Of a stretch of 31,240 bases of DNA, positions 22,989 to 31,240 are shown one piece after another. This DNA is from an uncultured Prevotella sp. (GTDB lineage: Bacteria; Bacteroidota; Bacteroidia; Bacteroidales; Bacteroidaceae), in the NCBI GenBank assembly GCA_900557255.1, contig USSA01000019.1:1-31240 (forward strand), read 5' to 3'. Position numbers and translations under genes: made by a program. Position 1 is the stretch's first letter, and each line of letters opens with the position of its first letter. The notes beneath the pieces are model-generated. The model ran no database searches. It was not told where the DNA came from and saw nothing but the letters and a program-made list of their open reading frames with translations.

Positions 22989-24287
22989 TTATTCAACTTT
23001 TGCCTTCACGCTGCCCTCAGCCAACCTCGTTTCGATGATGTCGCCAGACTTCAGTTGCGAGGCAGAGCGGATGCTTTTACCATCTTTCAGCGTAATGCTG
23101 TAACCACGTTTCAGCAACAATTCGGGGTCTTGTGCCTGGATACGTTGGGAAAGAAGCTGCAGACGATGACTCTCGTTGAGCATCTTCCTTTCCAATATCG
23201 GCTGAATATTCTGAGAAAGAATCTCGAAATGGCGCTGGGCCTCCGATAGTTTCGACTGGACATTTGTGCTTAAACGGCTCATCAGACGGTCGAGATAGGC
23301 TCCCTGCTTCGTCTTCACCAGCGAAAACTGGACAGGAATCGTGTTGCTCAGTCTGTCGAGCCTCATCTTCTCCACCTGCAGACGGTGCTTCACATTCTGC
23401 ACGATAGCCTCTTGCGCATTCATTACACGGGCATAAACCTCGGTAAGATGGTTGACGAGGAAGGCGGCAGCGGCTGTCGGTGTCTTTACACGCTGGAAAG
23501 AAATCATATCCAGCACACTCTCGTCCCTTTCATGTCCTATTCCCGTGATGATAGGCAGCGGGAAGTTTGCCACATTCTCGGCAAGCGCCAGGGTGTCGAA
23601 ACCCGAGAGATCGCTCGTAGCGCCACCGCCTCGGATGATGACTACGCAGTCAAACTGTTCCCATTCGGCATTGATACTATCGAGGGCAGCTATCACACTC
23701 TGCTCTACCCCCTCGCCCTGCATCGTAGCCGGAAAGAGGCGGGTTTGAAACTGCAGACCATAATCGTTATCGGCAAGCTGGTTGCAGAAATCACCATAAC
23801 CTGCTGCCGTAGCACTGGAAATGACGGCGATGCGCTGGCAGAACATCGGGAGTGCCAACTCCTTCTGCAGTTCGAATACGCCCTCTGCTTTCAGCGTATT
23901 GATGATTTCCAGCCGCTTGCGCGCCATATCGCCCATCGTATAGTTAGGATCAATATCATCTACTATCCAGGAGAAGCCATAGTTTTCATGAAACTGCGCG
24001 TGTACCTTGAGTAGCACTTTCATACCGGCATGAATGCGCTGTCCGGTGATGCGCTCGAAATTCGGTTTGATGAACATCCATCGGTTTCGCCAGCAGGAGG
24101 CATGTGCCTTGGCAATGGGCGTATTAGACCGCTCATCCTTCTCGATGAGTTCCAGATAGCAGTGCCCGCCGTAGCCCTCGCGAGCCTCGGAGAGTTCCGC
24201 TTCCACCCAATAGCTATCGGGCAAGGACATCGAAATGACCTCACGGACTATGGAGTTTAATTCATAGAGAGATAACCTTTGCTTCAT
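22989..24287 (-). CDS. xseA: Exodeoxyribonuclease VII large subunit
   Basis: The 432-residue catalytic subunit of exonuclease VII. An N-terminal OB-fold (about 1-110, with WVEAELSEAREGYGGHCYLELIEK) is followed by the catalytic domain RGGGATSDLSGFDTLALAENVANFPLPIITGIGHERDES. Next come VKTPTAAAAFLV, a long coiled coil (about 270-380) that binds XseB, and a C-terminal RGYSITLKDGKSIRSASQLKSGD clamp. The length is normal for the family. xseB follows in the same direction. Confidence 0.97.
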   Translation of the reverse strand: MKQRLSLYELNSIVREVISMSLPDSYWVEAELSEAREGYGGHCYLELIEKDERSNTPIAKAHASCWRNRWMFIKPNFERITGQRIHAGMKVLLKVHAQFHENYGFSWIVDDIDPNYTMGDMARKRLEIINTLKAEGVFELQKELALPMFCQRIAVISSATAAGYGDFCNQLADNDYGLQFQTRLFPATMQGEGVEQSVIAALDSINAEWEQFDCVVIIRGGGATSDLSGFDTLALAENVANFPLPIITGIGHERDESVLDMISFQRVKTPTAAAAFLVNHLTEVYARVMNAQEAIVQNVKHRLQVEKMRLDRLSNTIPVQFSLVKTKQGAYLDRLMSRLSTNVQSKLSEAQRHFEILSQNIQPILERKMLNESHRLQLLSQRIQAQDPELLLKRGYSITLKDGKSIRSASQLKSGDIIETRLAEGSVKAKVE

Positions 24288-24309
24288 ATATTGCTCTTCA
24301 CTCTAAATT

Positions 24310-24330
24310 CTTCACTCTTCGTTCTTCACT
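24310..24330. repeat. 21-bp sequence shared with the region after cysH
   Basis: The - strand here carries the same 21 bases as 2856-2876 on the + strand (GTGAAGAACGAAGAGTGAAG plus A). Both lie in GAAGAGT-type heptamer tracts between genes. Confidence 0.7.
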
Positions 24331-24336
24331 TTTCAC

Positions 24337-25791
24337 TTACTTAATCGCTTTCCCCGTCTGATAAGCCTTCCAGAAATCAGGCACACCATATCCGAATACA
24401 TTATCGGGATGATGCTGATTATTACCAGCCAATCTCACGAGTTTCATAATCTGCTTAGCCGTCTTCTGAGGCAAAGCCTGCCAGAGACACGCTACCATTC
24501 CGGCGATGAGCGGAGATGAGAAAGACGTTCCGTTATCATTGATGATATTTCCACGGCCCGTAATCACACAGGTAGGACTTCCGTAAGCCATCACATCAGG
24601 CTTGATTCTGCCGTCAGCAGTAGGTCCCACGGCACTGAAAGCCGCATTCTCGCCCATTTCGTTTACGCTGCCCACGGTAAGGATATTGCGTGCATCGGCA
24701 GGGAAATTGATTTTCTTCCAACTTCCCATTCCGTCGTTTCCTGCAGAATTGACACAGATGATTCCCTTGTCAGCACACATCGAAGCGGTGCGGGAGATGA
24801 GGGTAGAATTACCGTCCTGCTCATAATAATGATGGTTGGTAGACGCATCATCGAAGCCATGATAGCCTAACGAAGAGTTGATGACATCCACGCCACAACT
24901 GTCAGCATATTCAGCCGCAAAAGCCCAGTAATCCTCTTCTGCCAGACTCTCTGTGCGCTCATCTTCACAGCGCACCAGCAGATATTGAGCCTCAGGCGCC
25001 ACCCCCACGAATCTTTCGGGTTCGTTGGCAGCCATCGTAGAAAGCACCATCGTTCCATGCTCCATCTCGGCGAAAATATTCTTGGATTGAGGAACCACAA
25101 AGTCCTTAACGCCCGCCAATCTGATATTATGCAGCGCCGGAATCTTATCCACATTCATGAATCCGCCGTCGAAGACAGCAATCATCATTCCTTTGCCCAA
25201 ATGTCCGGTTCCATGCAGCCGCTTGCCGTTGAGCGACTTGATCTGCGCATCGGCAGCACCATATTCGCCTACTCCACCAGTCCAATCGTTCAATTCCCTG
25301 CGAACGCTACTTCTGATGCGCTGACTGACAGAATCGGGAGCAGAGAAGACCTTCATCTTCCGGGTGATGAAATCGAGATCATCCAGTTTCCGTAGTTCCT
25401 TCTCCTTATGAATGCGGACCAGCAGGGTATTGTTCCACTTGCTCTTGCCCACAATCTCGATGCCTGCCTCGCTTACAGCCTGCTCATAAGCAGGAGCTAT
25501 AGGCAGATCAGTAACATCGATGGGCAGATTCTGCCTCTTTCTGCGCTCAATGGAACGGGGAGAGAGAAAATCTGCCGGGCGACTTACCGAAAAGGGAGTG
25601 TGACTGAGGTCTTTGTCTCTGAGATAAAGACGATACATCATACACTTGCCTCCCGGATACGACACCATATCGGTTTCGGCGATGCGGGGCAACCGCATCA
25701 GTTGCTCAAAATTGCTAACCCTGTCTTCGCGAGCAAACAAAGAGAGAGCAGTCATTAAGAATGCATAAAGCATCAAAAATTTTTTCATCAT
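24337..25791 (-). CDS. Secreted S8 (subtilisin-like) serine peptidase
   Basis: Start chosen at 25791 (MMKKFLMLYAFLMTALSLFA, a signal peptide); the frame extends 18 codons upstream without a signal-like lead. The 484-residue protein has a prodomain-like N-terminal region with SPRSIERRKRQNLPID. The catalytic triad is complete: Asp208 (AVFDGGF), His245 (EMEHGTMV) and Ser423 (NGTSFSSPLIAGM), with oxyanion Asn352 (NSAGND). It ends shortly after the catalytic domain with no recognisable sorting domain, so it is probably periplasmic or secreted by the general route. It has its own promoter. Substrate unknown. Confidence 0.92.
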   Translation of the reverse strand: MMKKFLMLYAFLMTALSLFAREDRVSNFEQLMRLPRIAETDMVSYPGGKCMMYRLYLRDKDLSHTPFSVSRPADFLSPRSIERRKRQNLPIDVTDLPIAPAYEQAVSEAGIEIVGKSKWNNTLLVRIHKEKELRKLDDLDFITRKMKVFSAPDSVSQRIRSSVRRELNDWTGGVGEYGAADAQIKSLNGKRLHGTGHLGKGMMIAVFDGGFMNVDKIPALHNIRLAGVKDFVVPQSKNIFAEMEHGTMVLSTMAANEPERFVGVAPEAQYLLVRCEDERTESLAEEDYWAFAAEYADSCGVDVINSSLGYHGFDDASTNHHYYEQDGNSTLISRTASMCADKGIICVNSAGNDGMGSWKKINFPADARNILTVGSVNEMGENAAFSAVGPTADGRIKPDVMAYGSPTCVITGRGNIINDNGTSFSSPLIAGMVACLWQALPQKTAKQIMKLVRLAGNNQHHPDNVFGYGVPDFWKAYQTGKAIK

Positions 25792-25878
25792 TATATCGGT
25801 AGTCCGGTTTGTTATTGTTGTTGCTGCAATATTTTTGTATTGCATTTGTTAATGAGTTGAATTGTTTATTCTGAAGTG

Positions 25879-25910
25879 CAAAAGTACAGAAATTGTACGA
25901 AAACACCAAA
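25879..25910 (-). promoter_or_regulatory. Promoter of the S8 peptidase gene
   Basis: On the - strand, TTTG (25907-25910), 20 bp, TACTTTTG (25879-25886): a complete Bacteroidota consensus about 88 bp before the chosen start. Confidence 0.8.
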
Positions 25911-25982
25911 GGAAAAGGGAAGTTTTTTATCATGAAATGCAAGTTTTTCTCATATATATAATAAGGTATCAGATATTTTTTG

Positions 25983-25990
25983 TACTTTTG
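25983..25990 (+). promoter_or_regulatory. -7 box of the MATE transporter gene
   Basis: TACTTTTG followed by CAGAC matches TAnnTTTG, 72 bp before the start at 26063; no clear TTTG at -33. It is divergent from the S8 peptidase promoter. Confidence 0.6.
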
Positions 25991-26062
25991 CAGACAAGTA
26001 GCCGCTGCAATAGCATTCTGAAAGAAGCTGGGCGAGCGGCTATGAGGAAAAAACAGATATAA

Positions 26063-27436
26063 ATGGAAAATAAACAAGCGACATTAGAATTAGGAACCAA
26101 GCCGGTGGGCAAGCTGCTCGTTCAGTATGCCTTGCCAGCTATGATTGCGATGACCGCCGCCTCACTCTACAACATCGTTGACCGAGTATTCATCGGTCAG
26201 GGTGTGGGAGCCATGGCCATCTCAGGTCTCGCCATCACCTTCCCCTTCATGAACCTCACCGCAGCCTTCGGAGCCGGTGTGGGCGTAGGAGCGTCTACTG
26301 CCATCAGCGTGAAGCTGGGACAAAAAGATTATGCCACAGCGCAAAACATTCTGGGTAATACGATTTCTCTGAATCTCATCATCGGTATCGGACTAAGCAT
26401 CATCTGCCTGCTCTTCCTCGACCCTATCCTGAGATTCTTCGGAGCCAGCGACCAGACGCTCATCTATGCACATGAGTATATGGTCATCATCCTGCTGGGC
26501 AATGTGGTGAGCCACATGTATTTCGGTATGAATGCCCTGCTCCGAGCCGCGAGCAAACCCAAGCAGGCGATGTTTGCCACCATCTTTACGGTGGTGATGA
26601 ACGTGATACTCGATGCCCTCTTCATCCTCGTTTTCAAATGGGGAATACAGGGTGCCGCCATCGCCACCATCCTTTCGCAGCTGATGGCGCTGATGTGGCA
26701 AATCAAGCTCTTCAGAAACAAGAATGAGCTGCTCCACTTCAAGAAAGGCATCTACAAACTGAAGAGGAAACTCGTGGATAATATCCTTGCCATCGGCATT
26801 TCGCCGTTCCTGATGAACGTGTGCGCCTGCATCATCGTCATCTTCATCAACAACCAGCTGGTACGGTTCGGAGGCGACCTCTCCGTGGGAGCCTACGGAA
26901 TAGCCAATGGTATTGCGATGGTGTTCGTGATGTTCGTATTCGGCGTAAACCAGGGAATGCAGCCTATAGCCGGATACAACTATGGAGCCCAGAAACTGGA
27001 CCGACTGATTCGCGTACTGAACCTGAGCATCATTGCCGCCACCGCCATTATGGTAACGGGCTGGCTGATAGCGATGTTCCTGTCTTACTACTGCGCGAGA
27101 ATGTTTACTACCGATAAGCAACTGATAGACTTAGGCATCAAGGCGATCAGAGTGGTGATGTTCTGCTTCCCGGTCATCGGGTTCCAGATGGTTATCACCA
27201 ACTTCTTCCAGTGCATCGGAAAGGTGAAGATCAGTATCTTCCTCTCCTTGTCGAGACAGTTGCTCATCCTTCTGCCGCTCCTGGCTTTTCTGCCGATGAT
27301 ATGGGACATTGATGGTGTATGGTACAGTATGCCTATCTCCGACTTCTCAGCCGCAGTCATCGCTGCCATCGTAATGTCATGGTACATGAACAAGTTGAAA
27401 AGACAACATAAAGAAAATATGAAAGTTAACGGTTAA
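26063..27436 (+). CDS. MATE family efflux transporter
   Basis: A 457-residue inner-membrane antiporter with about twelve hydrophobic segments in two homologous halves. It begins with LGTKPVGKLLVQYALPAMIAMTAASLYNIVDRVFIG, and its second half starts near ILAIGISPFLMNVCACIIVI. VNQGMQPIAGYNYGA is a typical MATE motif. It should export drugs or metabolites using a Na+ or H+ gradient; the substrate cannot be read from the sequence. A cytidylate-kinase-like gene follows after 33 bp. Confidence 0.95.
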   Translation: MENKQATLELGTKPVGKLLVQYALPAMIAMTAASLYNIVDRVFIGQGVGAMAISGLAITFPFMNLTAAFGAGVGVGASTAISVKLGQKDYATAQNILGNTISLNLIIGIGLSIICLLFLDPILRFFGASDQTLIYAHEYMVIILLGNVVSHMYFGMNALLRAASKPKQAMFATIFTVVMNVILDALFILVFKWGIQGAAIATILSQLMALMWQIKLFRNKNELLHFKKGIYKLKRKLVDNILAIGISPFLMNVCACIIVIFINNQLVRFGGDLSVGAYGIANGIAMVFVMFVFGVNQGMQPIAGYNYGAQKLDRLIRVLNLSIIAATAIMVTGWLIAMFLSYYCARMFTTDKQLIDLGIKAIRVVMFCFPVIGFQMVITNFFQCIGKVKISIFLSLSRQLLILLPLLAFLPMIWDIDGVWYSMPISDFSAAVIAAIVMSWYMNKLKRQHKENMKVNG

Positions 27437-27469
27437 TGGTTAACAGTTAACAGCTAATTTTTTAAGCTT

Positions 27470-28093
27470 ATGAATAAGATTATCATAAACGTAGGTCGCC
27501 AGATAGGTAGCGGCGGCCATATCATCGCCGAGAAGCTGGCGGAGGATTTCGGTTGCAAATGTTACGACCGTGAGCTGCTGAATCTTGCCGCCAAGGAGAG
27601 TGGATTCTCTGAGAAATTCTTCGAGCAGAACGATGAGCAGAAGGGATTCTTCAAGTCTCTCTTCCATACCCATCTGCCCTTCCTGAGCGATAACAATTTC
27701 TATCACAACGACTTCTCGCAGGAAGGTCTGTACAAGTTCCAGAGCGACGCCATCAGAAAGGCTGCCGATGAGGGCAACTGCGTGTTTGTGGGCAGAACCG
27801 CCGACTATGTGCTGCGTGATTACAAGAATGTGATAAATATCTTCATCACCGCCAACATCGACGACCGCATCAAGGCAGTTTGCAAGCGAAAGGACATCGA
27901 CAGAGCTAGCGCCCGCAAGTTCATCGAAAGCCATGAGGAGCAGCGCGCATCTTACTACGATTACTATACAGGCAAGAAGTGGGGACACAGCGAGAGCTAC
28001 GACCTCTGCATCAACAGCAGCCATCTGGGAATCGAAGAAACAGAGAAGTTTATCGCAGAATTTATCAGAAAGAAGTTCGGACTTAGTGATTAA
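27470..28093 (+). CDS. Cytidylate kinase-like family protein
   Basis: A 207-residue P-loop kinase resembling cytidylate kinase. N-terminal NVGRQIGSGGHIIAEKLAEDFGCKCYDRELL corresponds to the nucleotide-binding start, though the loop is GRQIGSGGH rather than GPSGSGKGT. CVFVGRTADYVL and a mobile RIKAVCKRKDI segment follow, then RASYYDYYTGKKWGHSESYDLCINSS. This is the Cytidylate_kin2 type common in Bacteroidota and Firmicutes; the true substrate is not established. It stands between the MATE and purT genes on one strand. Confidence 0.9.
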   Translation: MNKIIINVGRQIGSGGHIIAEKLAEDFGCKCYDRELLNLAAKESGFSEKFFEQNDEQKGFFKSLFHTHLPFLSDNNFYHNDFSQEGLYKFQSDAIRKAADEGNCVFVGRTADYVLRDYKNVINIFITANIDDRIKAVCKRKDIDRASARKFIESHEEQRASYYDYYTGKKWGHSESYDLCINSSHLGIEETEKFIAEFIRKKFGLSD

Positions 28094-28147
28094 TTATTAG
28101 TGATTAGTGATTAATTTTAGGGACATAAAATATTAAACATCATATAA

Positions 28148-29329
28148 ATGAAGAAGATTATGCTTTTGGGCTCAGGCGAACTGGGCAAAGAATTTACCAT
28201 CGCCGCAAAGCGAGCAGGACAGTACGTCATCGCTTGCGACAAGTATGACAATGCACCAGCCATGCAGGTAGCCGACGAGCGGGAAGTTTTCTCGATGCTC
28301 GATGGCGACGCATTGACCGCAGTGGTAGAGAAACATCACCCAGACATCATCGTGCCTGAGATTGAAGCTATCCGCACCGAGCGACTCTTCGACTTCGAGA
28401 AGGAGGGCATCCAGGTTGTGCCTTCTGCACGTGCCGTAAACTACACCATGAACCGCCGTGCCATCCGCGACCTTGCCGCCAAGAAACTGGGTCTGCGCAC
28501 CGCCAAGTATTTCTATGCCAAGACCTTCGAGGAGTTTAAGAACGCTGCCGACGAAATCGGTTTCCCATGCGTAGTGAAACCTCTGATGAGTTCAAGCGGT
28601 CATGGTCAGAGCTATGTTCACAACGATGATGAACTGAAGGAGGCTTACAAGGAAGCAATGGAAGAAGGTCGTGGCGACGTGAAGGAAGTAATCATCGAGG
28701 AATTCATCGACTTCGATTCAGAATTCACCCTGCTCACCATCACCCAGAAGGATGGTCCTACCCTCTTCTGTCCACCTATCGGCCACGTACAGAAGGGCGG
28801 CGACTACCGCGAGAGCTGGCAGCCATTCCAGATTCCAGAAGAGGCTTTGAAGAAGGCTGAGCACATTGCAGGTGAAGTAACCAAGGCATTGACAGGTGTC
28901 GGTCTCTGGGGCGTAGAGTTCTTCCTGAGCAAGCAGGGCGAGGTTATCTTCTCAGAGTTGAGTCCTCGTCCACACGATACAGGTATGGTAACCCTCGGTC
29001 ACACCACCAACCTGAGCGAGTTTGAGCTCCACTTCCGTGCCGTAATGGGCTTGCCTATCGCAGGAATCCATCTGGAGCACATCGGCTGTTCTGCCGTCAT
29101 CCTCTCGCCAGAGGAAAGCACCGAGCCATTAAACTACAATATGCTCGATGCCCTGAAGGAAGACCACACCCGCATCCGTATCTTCGGCAAGCCAGAGGCT
29201 CACGTAGGCCGCCGCATGGGCGTTGTTCTCTGCTACGGTGAAAAGGGTGATGACCTCAATCAGCTCCGCGACAAGGCAAAGCGTCTGGCAAAGACTGTAT
29301 TGGGAACCGACCCATACATGAAGAAATAG
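28148..29329 (+). CDS. purT: Formate-dependent phosphoribosylglycinamide formyltransferase
   Basis: A 393-residue ATP-grasp enzyme that makes formyl-GAR from GAR, formate and ATP in purine synthesis, replacing the folate-dependent PurN. Features are the N-terminal [47 protein letters not shown] and an ATP-grasp core with [17 protein letters not shown]. Next are [12 protein letters not shown] and [14 protein letters not shown], and a C-terminal [17 protein letters not shown]. Length matches the family. The ketoisomerase gene starts 2 bp after its stop. Confidence 0.97.
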   Translation: MKKIMLLGSGELGKEFTIAAKRAGQYVIACDKYDNAPAMQVADEREVFSMLDGDALTAVVEKHHPDIIVPEIEAIRTERLFDFEKEGIQVVPSARAVNYTMNRRAIRDLAAKKLGLRTAKYFYAKTFEEFKNAADEIGFPCVVKPLMSSSGHGQSYVHNDDELKEAYKEAMEEGRGDVKEVIIEEFIDFDSEFTLLTITQKDGPTLFCPPIGHVQKGGDYRESWQPFQIPEEALKKAEHIAGEVTKALTGVGLWGVEFFLSKQGEVIFSELSPRPHDTGMVTLGHTTNLSEFELHFRAVMGLPIAGIHLEHIGCSAVILSPEESTEPLNYNMLDALKEDHTRIRIFGKPEAHVGRRMGVVLCYGEKGDDLNQLRDKAKRLAKTVLGTDPYMKK

Positions 29330-29331
29330 AC

Positions 29332-29748
29332 ATGAAAGAATTAGGAAGAATTATCACATTACCCAAGATATTCGACCCTAGAGGCAACCTGACAGTGGCA
29401 GAGGGAGAGACGCATATTCCCTTTACCATTGCCCGTACCTACTGGACCTATGATGTTCCGGGCGGAGAAAGTCGCGGTGGCCATGCTCACAAGGAATGCC
29501 AGGAATTCATCATAGCAGCCAGCGGTTCCTTTTCGGTAACACTGGATAATGGAAAACAGAAGAAGACCTATCATCTCAACCACCCTTGGGAGGGACTGTT
29601 CGTGGATGTCAATATCTGGCGAACACTGGATGATTTCTCTTCCGGCTCATTGTGTCTGGTTCTGGCTTCCCACAAGTTTGAGGAAGAAGACTACATACGC
29701 GAATATGACGAATATCTCAGATTCATCAGTTCATCCAAAAAGTCCTAA
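29332..29748 (+). CDS. FdtA/QdtA-family sugar 3,4-ketoisomerase (cupin)
   Basis: A 138-residue cupin with the hallmark DPRGNLTVAEG and the PGGESRGGHAHKECQEFI metal/active-site segment. SGSFSVTLDNG and FEEEDYIREYDEYL are also present. FdtA/QdtA enzymes isomerise dTDP-4-keto-6-deoxyglucose to the 3-keto sugar on the way to 3-amino-3,6-dideoxyhexoses of surface glycans. The aminotransferase and acyltransferase (FdtB/FdtC) are not adjacent, so the product here cannot be stated. It follows purT by 2 bp and is followed by a FemAB/GNAT-like gene, probably in one transcript. Confidence 0.9.
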   Translation: MKELGRIITLPKIFDPRGNLTVAEGETHIPFTIARTYWTYDVPGGESRGGHAHKECQEFIIAASGSFSVTLDNGKQKKTYHLNHPWEGLFVDVNIWRTLDDFSSGSLCLVLASHKFEEEDYIREYDEYLRFISSSKKS

Positions 29749-29784
29749 TCTCTCAAAGACCGAGAATCAATAACGCAAAATATC

Positions 29785-30723
29785 ATGTTTGAGATCAGAA
29801 AATACAACGATGCAGACAAGGAAGTCTGGAATGCTTATGTAGAACATGCACGCAACGCCACCTTCCTCTTCAATCGCAACTACATGGATTATCATTCCGA
29901 CCGGTTCAAGGACTATTCCCTGATGTTCTACAAGAACGGGAAGCTCCATTCCCTATTGCCGGCCCATGAGAGAGAGGAAATATTCTGCTCTCACTTTGGC
30001 CTTACTTATGGAGGACTGATAATGAATAAGGATGTGACAGCAGCTGACGTTGTCCAGCTTTTCAAAGAATTGAACGAATACCTCAGGCAACAGGGTTTCA
30101 AAAAGGTACTATACAAACCTGTGCCTTGGGTTTACCACCAGATGCCATCCGAAGAAGATCTTTATGCCATCTATTGGGTATGTAAGGCACGTATCGTGAA
30201 ACGCGACATCGGCTCAGTTCTTTTCCTACAAGAGAAGCCCAGATGGAGAAGACTTCGCCGCCGCTCCCTGAAGAAAGCACAGGAGGCAGGAATTATTGTA
30301 AAGAAAGAGAACAATTTCGAAGATTTCTGGAAAGTTCTTGACGCTAATCTTGAAGAACGATATCAGGTGCATCCTGTTCATACTCTGCAAGAAATAGAAC
30401 TTTTACATAGCCGTTTTCCTGACAACATCATTCAATACAATGCCTACCTGAAAGATGAAATTGTAGCAGGATTCACCTTCTACATCACACCACAGACGGT
30501 ACATGGACAATACTGTTCATCAAACGACAAAGGTAAGGAACTTGGAGGCATTGACGCCATTTACGACCAGGTTCTAAATCATGATTATGCCGATTATAAA
30601 TTCTTTGACTTTGGTCGTTCTACAGAAGGCGATGGTGATTATCTGAACGAAGGTCTCATCAGCCAGAAAGAAGGGTTTGGAGGAAGAGGCGTTGTTTACG
30701 ACACCTATGAATGGAGCTTATAA
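29785..30723 (+). CDS. FemAB/GNAT-like acyltransferase
   Basis: A 312-residue soluble protein. The N-terminal WNAYVEHARNATFLFNRNYMDYHSDRFKDYS is typical of FemAB-like proteins. LKKAQEAGIIVKKENNFEDFWKVLD, then YLKDEIVAGFTFYITPQTVHGQY and GGIDAIYDQVL-type acyl-CoA-fold segments follow. Such proteins transfer acyl or aminoacyl groups to glycans, peptides or lipids. Coupling to the preceding sugar-nucleotide gene suggests a role in modifying a surface sugar, but this is inference. The last gene before a palindromic element. Confidence 0.82.
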   Translation: MFEIRKYNDADKEVWNAYVEHARNATFLFNRNYMDYHSDRFKDYSLMFYKNGKLHSLLPAHEREEIFCSHFGLTYGGLIMNKDVTAADVVQLFKELNEYLRQQGFKKVLYKPVPWVYHQMPSEEDLYAIYWVCKARIVKRDIGSVLFLQEKPRWRRLRRRSLKKAQEAGIIVKKENNFEDFWKVLDANLEERYQVHPVHTLQEIELLHSRFPDNIIQYNAYLKDEIVAGFTFYITPQTVHGQYCSSNDKGKELGGIDAIYDQVLNHDYADYKFFDFGRSTEGDGDYLNEGLISQKEGFGGRGVVYDTYEWSL

Positions 30724-30728
30724 TATTG

Positions 30729-30800
30729 ATAGTTAAAAGTTGATAGTTTATAGCAATCTTGCGAACGGCTAAGCCCTATAAACTATCAACTTTTAACTAT
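30729..30800. repeat. Palindromic element with conserved 22-nt loop, copy 2
   Basis: A 25-bp perfect inverted repeat (30729-30753 with 30776-30800) around a 22-nt loop containing AATCTTGCGAACGGCTAAGC. The loop and inner arms correspond to the element at 22918-22973 read on the other strand. It lies between two convergent genes, 3 bp past the lutC-like stop, and may serve as a bidirectional terminator. Confidence 0.85.
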
Positions 30801-30803
30801 AAA

Positions 30804-31240
30804 CTAAATCAGTATAACCGTCACACCACGAGCAGCCTGCGCACCCATTACCAGTGCCTGCTCAATATCGGCAGTCTTGGAAGGACCACTGATAAAAGTA
30901 CCGAAATTATACTTCGGATCCATCTCAATTCGGGCATAAGCCTCATGCATATTGTTCACAATCTTCTCTTTTTCGAGGAAAATCACGAGATATTCTGAGA
31001 TGAAAAGCACAGCTTTCTCCTTCATGGTCTGAGGAATCCAGATGCAGCCATTCTCGGCTACACCCACTTCGCCACGAACAATACCCACATCAGTACCGTT
31101 CAGGTCGTTAGCCTCAGCCACCGTATCAGGGTTCTTCTGGGCAATCGTGATTTCTGGCAGATGAGAAGCAAAGACCTTGGCTTCAGGATAAGCCTTCTTC
31201 ACCAGCTCATCCAGACTCTCACCCTCCTTCGCCTCTATCA
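30804..31240 (-). CDS. LutC-like LUD-domain protein, 5' end beyond the window
   Basis: The C-terminal 145 residues of a lactate-utilization LutC/YkgG-type protein. The frame is open to the right edge. It shows GTDVGIVRGEVGVAENGCIWI, with a typical VAExG segment, and ends GPSKTADIEQALVMGAQAARGVTVILI, the hallmark LUD C-terminus. LutABC oxidises L-lactate. In that order lutC is last, so lutA and lutB are expected to the right, outside the window. The apparent start at 31202 is an internal GTG. Confidence 0.92.
   Translation of the reverse strand, partial: IEAKEGESLDELVKKAYPEAKVFASHLPEITIAQKNPDTVAEANDLNGTDVGIVRGEVGVAENGCIWIPQTMKEKAVLFISEYLVIFLEKEKIVNNMHEAYARIEMDPKYNFGTFISGPSKTADIEQALVMGAQAARGVTVILI

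Noticed and set aside
26393..27121. A 242-codon - strand frame within the MATE transporter gene
   Set aside because: The translation is His/Glu-rich, typical of reverse-complemented membrane-protein codons; the MATE gene is secure.

Overview
The window looks like chromosomal DNA of a gut Bacteroidota, most likely Prevotellaceae (Prevotella/Segatella-like). The evidence is three clean TTTG-N20-TAnnTTTG promoters, Bacteroidota-restricted families (DUF4270, DUF4248, HU-like, smalltalk, the VirE-N/DUF3874-type primase-helicase), and AT-rich intergenic 7-mer repeat tracts. The assignment rests on family recognition and motif style, not on a database search.

Layout. (1) 1-4772, + strand: sulfate assimilation genes cysD (cut by the left edge), cysN and cysH, then a 27-residue hydrophobic peptide and two Pst-type ABC permease genes with no pstS or pstB in view. 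(2) 4880-6142, - strand: panC-panD, two steps of pantothenate synthesis. (3) 6311-8783, + strand: a truncated GT5 glycogen-synthase-like protein, a DUF4270 lipoprotein and a 48-residue basic protein, closed by a strong terminator. (4) 8934-9270: no gene, but a consensus promoter and a strong terminator about 300 nt apart, a candidate stand-alone small RNA. (5) 9351-14453, - strand: an outer-membrane barrel protein, UvrD/PcrA helicase, MtgA and an OmpA-family lipoprotein. (6) 14742-17218, + strand: proS and two unrecognised small proteins.

(7) 17219-22616 is an accessory cassette: a 371-bp leader with repeated GGGTTCACCC dyads, a primase-helicase reading frame broken by one in-frame TAG, two tandem-repeat arrays, DUF4248, an HU-like protein, a smalltalk peptide, an opposite-strand GxxExxY protein and an N-acetylmuramoyl-L-alanine amidase. 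At least ten copies of a 28-bp ATTCGTG-type repeat are spread through it. This gene set recurs in Bacteroidota genomes, but I know of no established function for it. It is the most interesting part of the window.

(8) 22705-25791, - strand: xseB and xseA (exonuclease VII), then a secreted S8 peptidase. (9) 26063-30723, + strand: MATE exporter, cytidylate-kinase-like protein, purT, an FdtA/QdtA-type sugar ketoisomerase and a FemAB/GNAT-like acyltransferase. (10) 30804 to the right edge, - strand: the 3' part of a lutC-like LUD-domain gene.

Two copies of a palindromic element (22918-22973 and 30729-30800) and many locus-specific heptamer tracts occupy the intergenic spaces. I saw no tRNA, rRNA, CRISPR array or insertion sequence.
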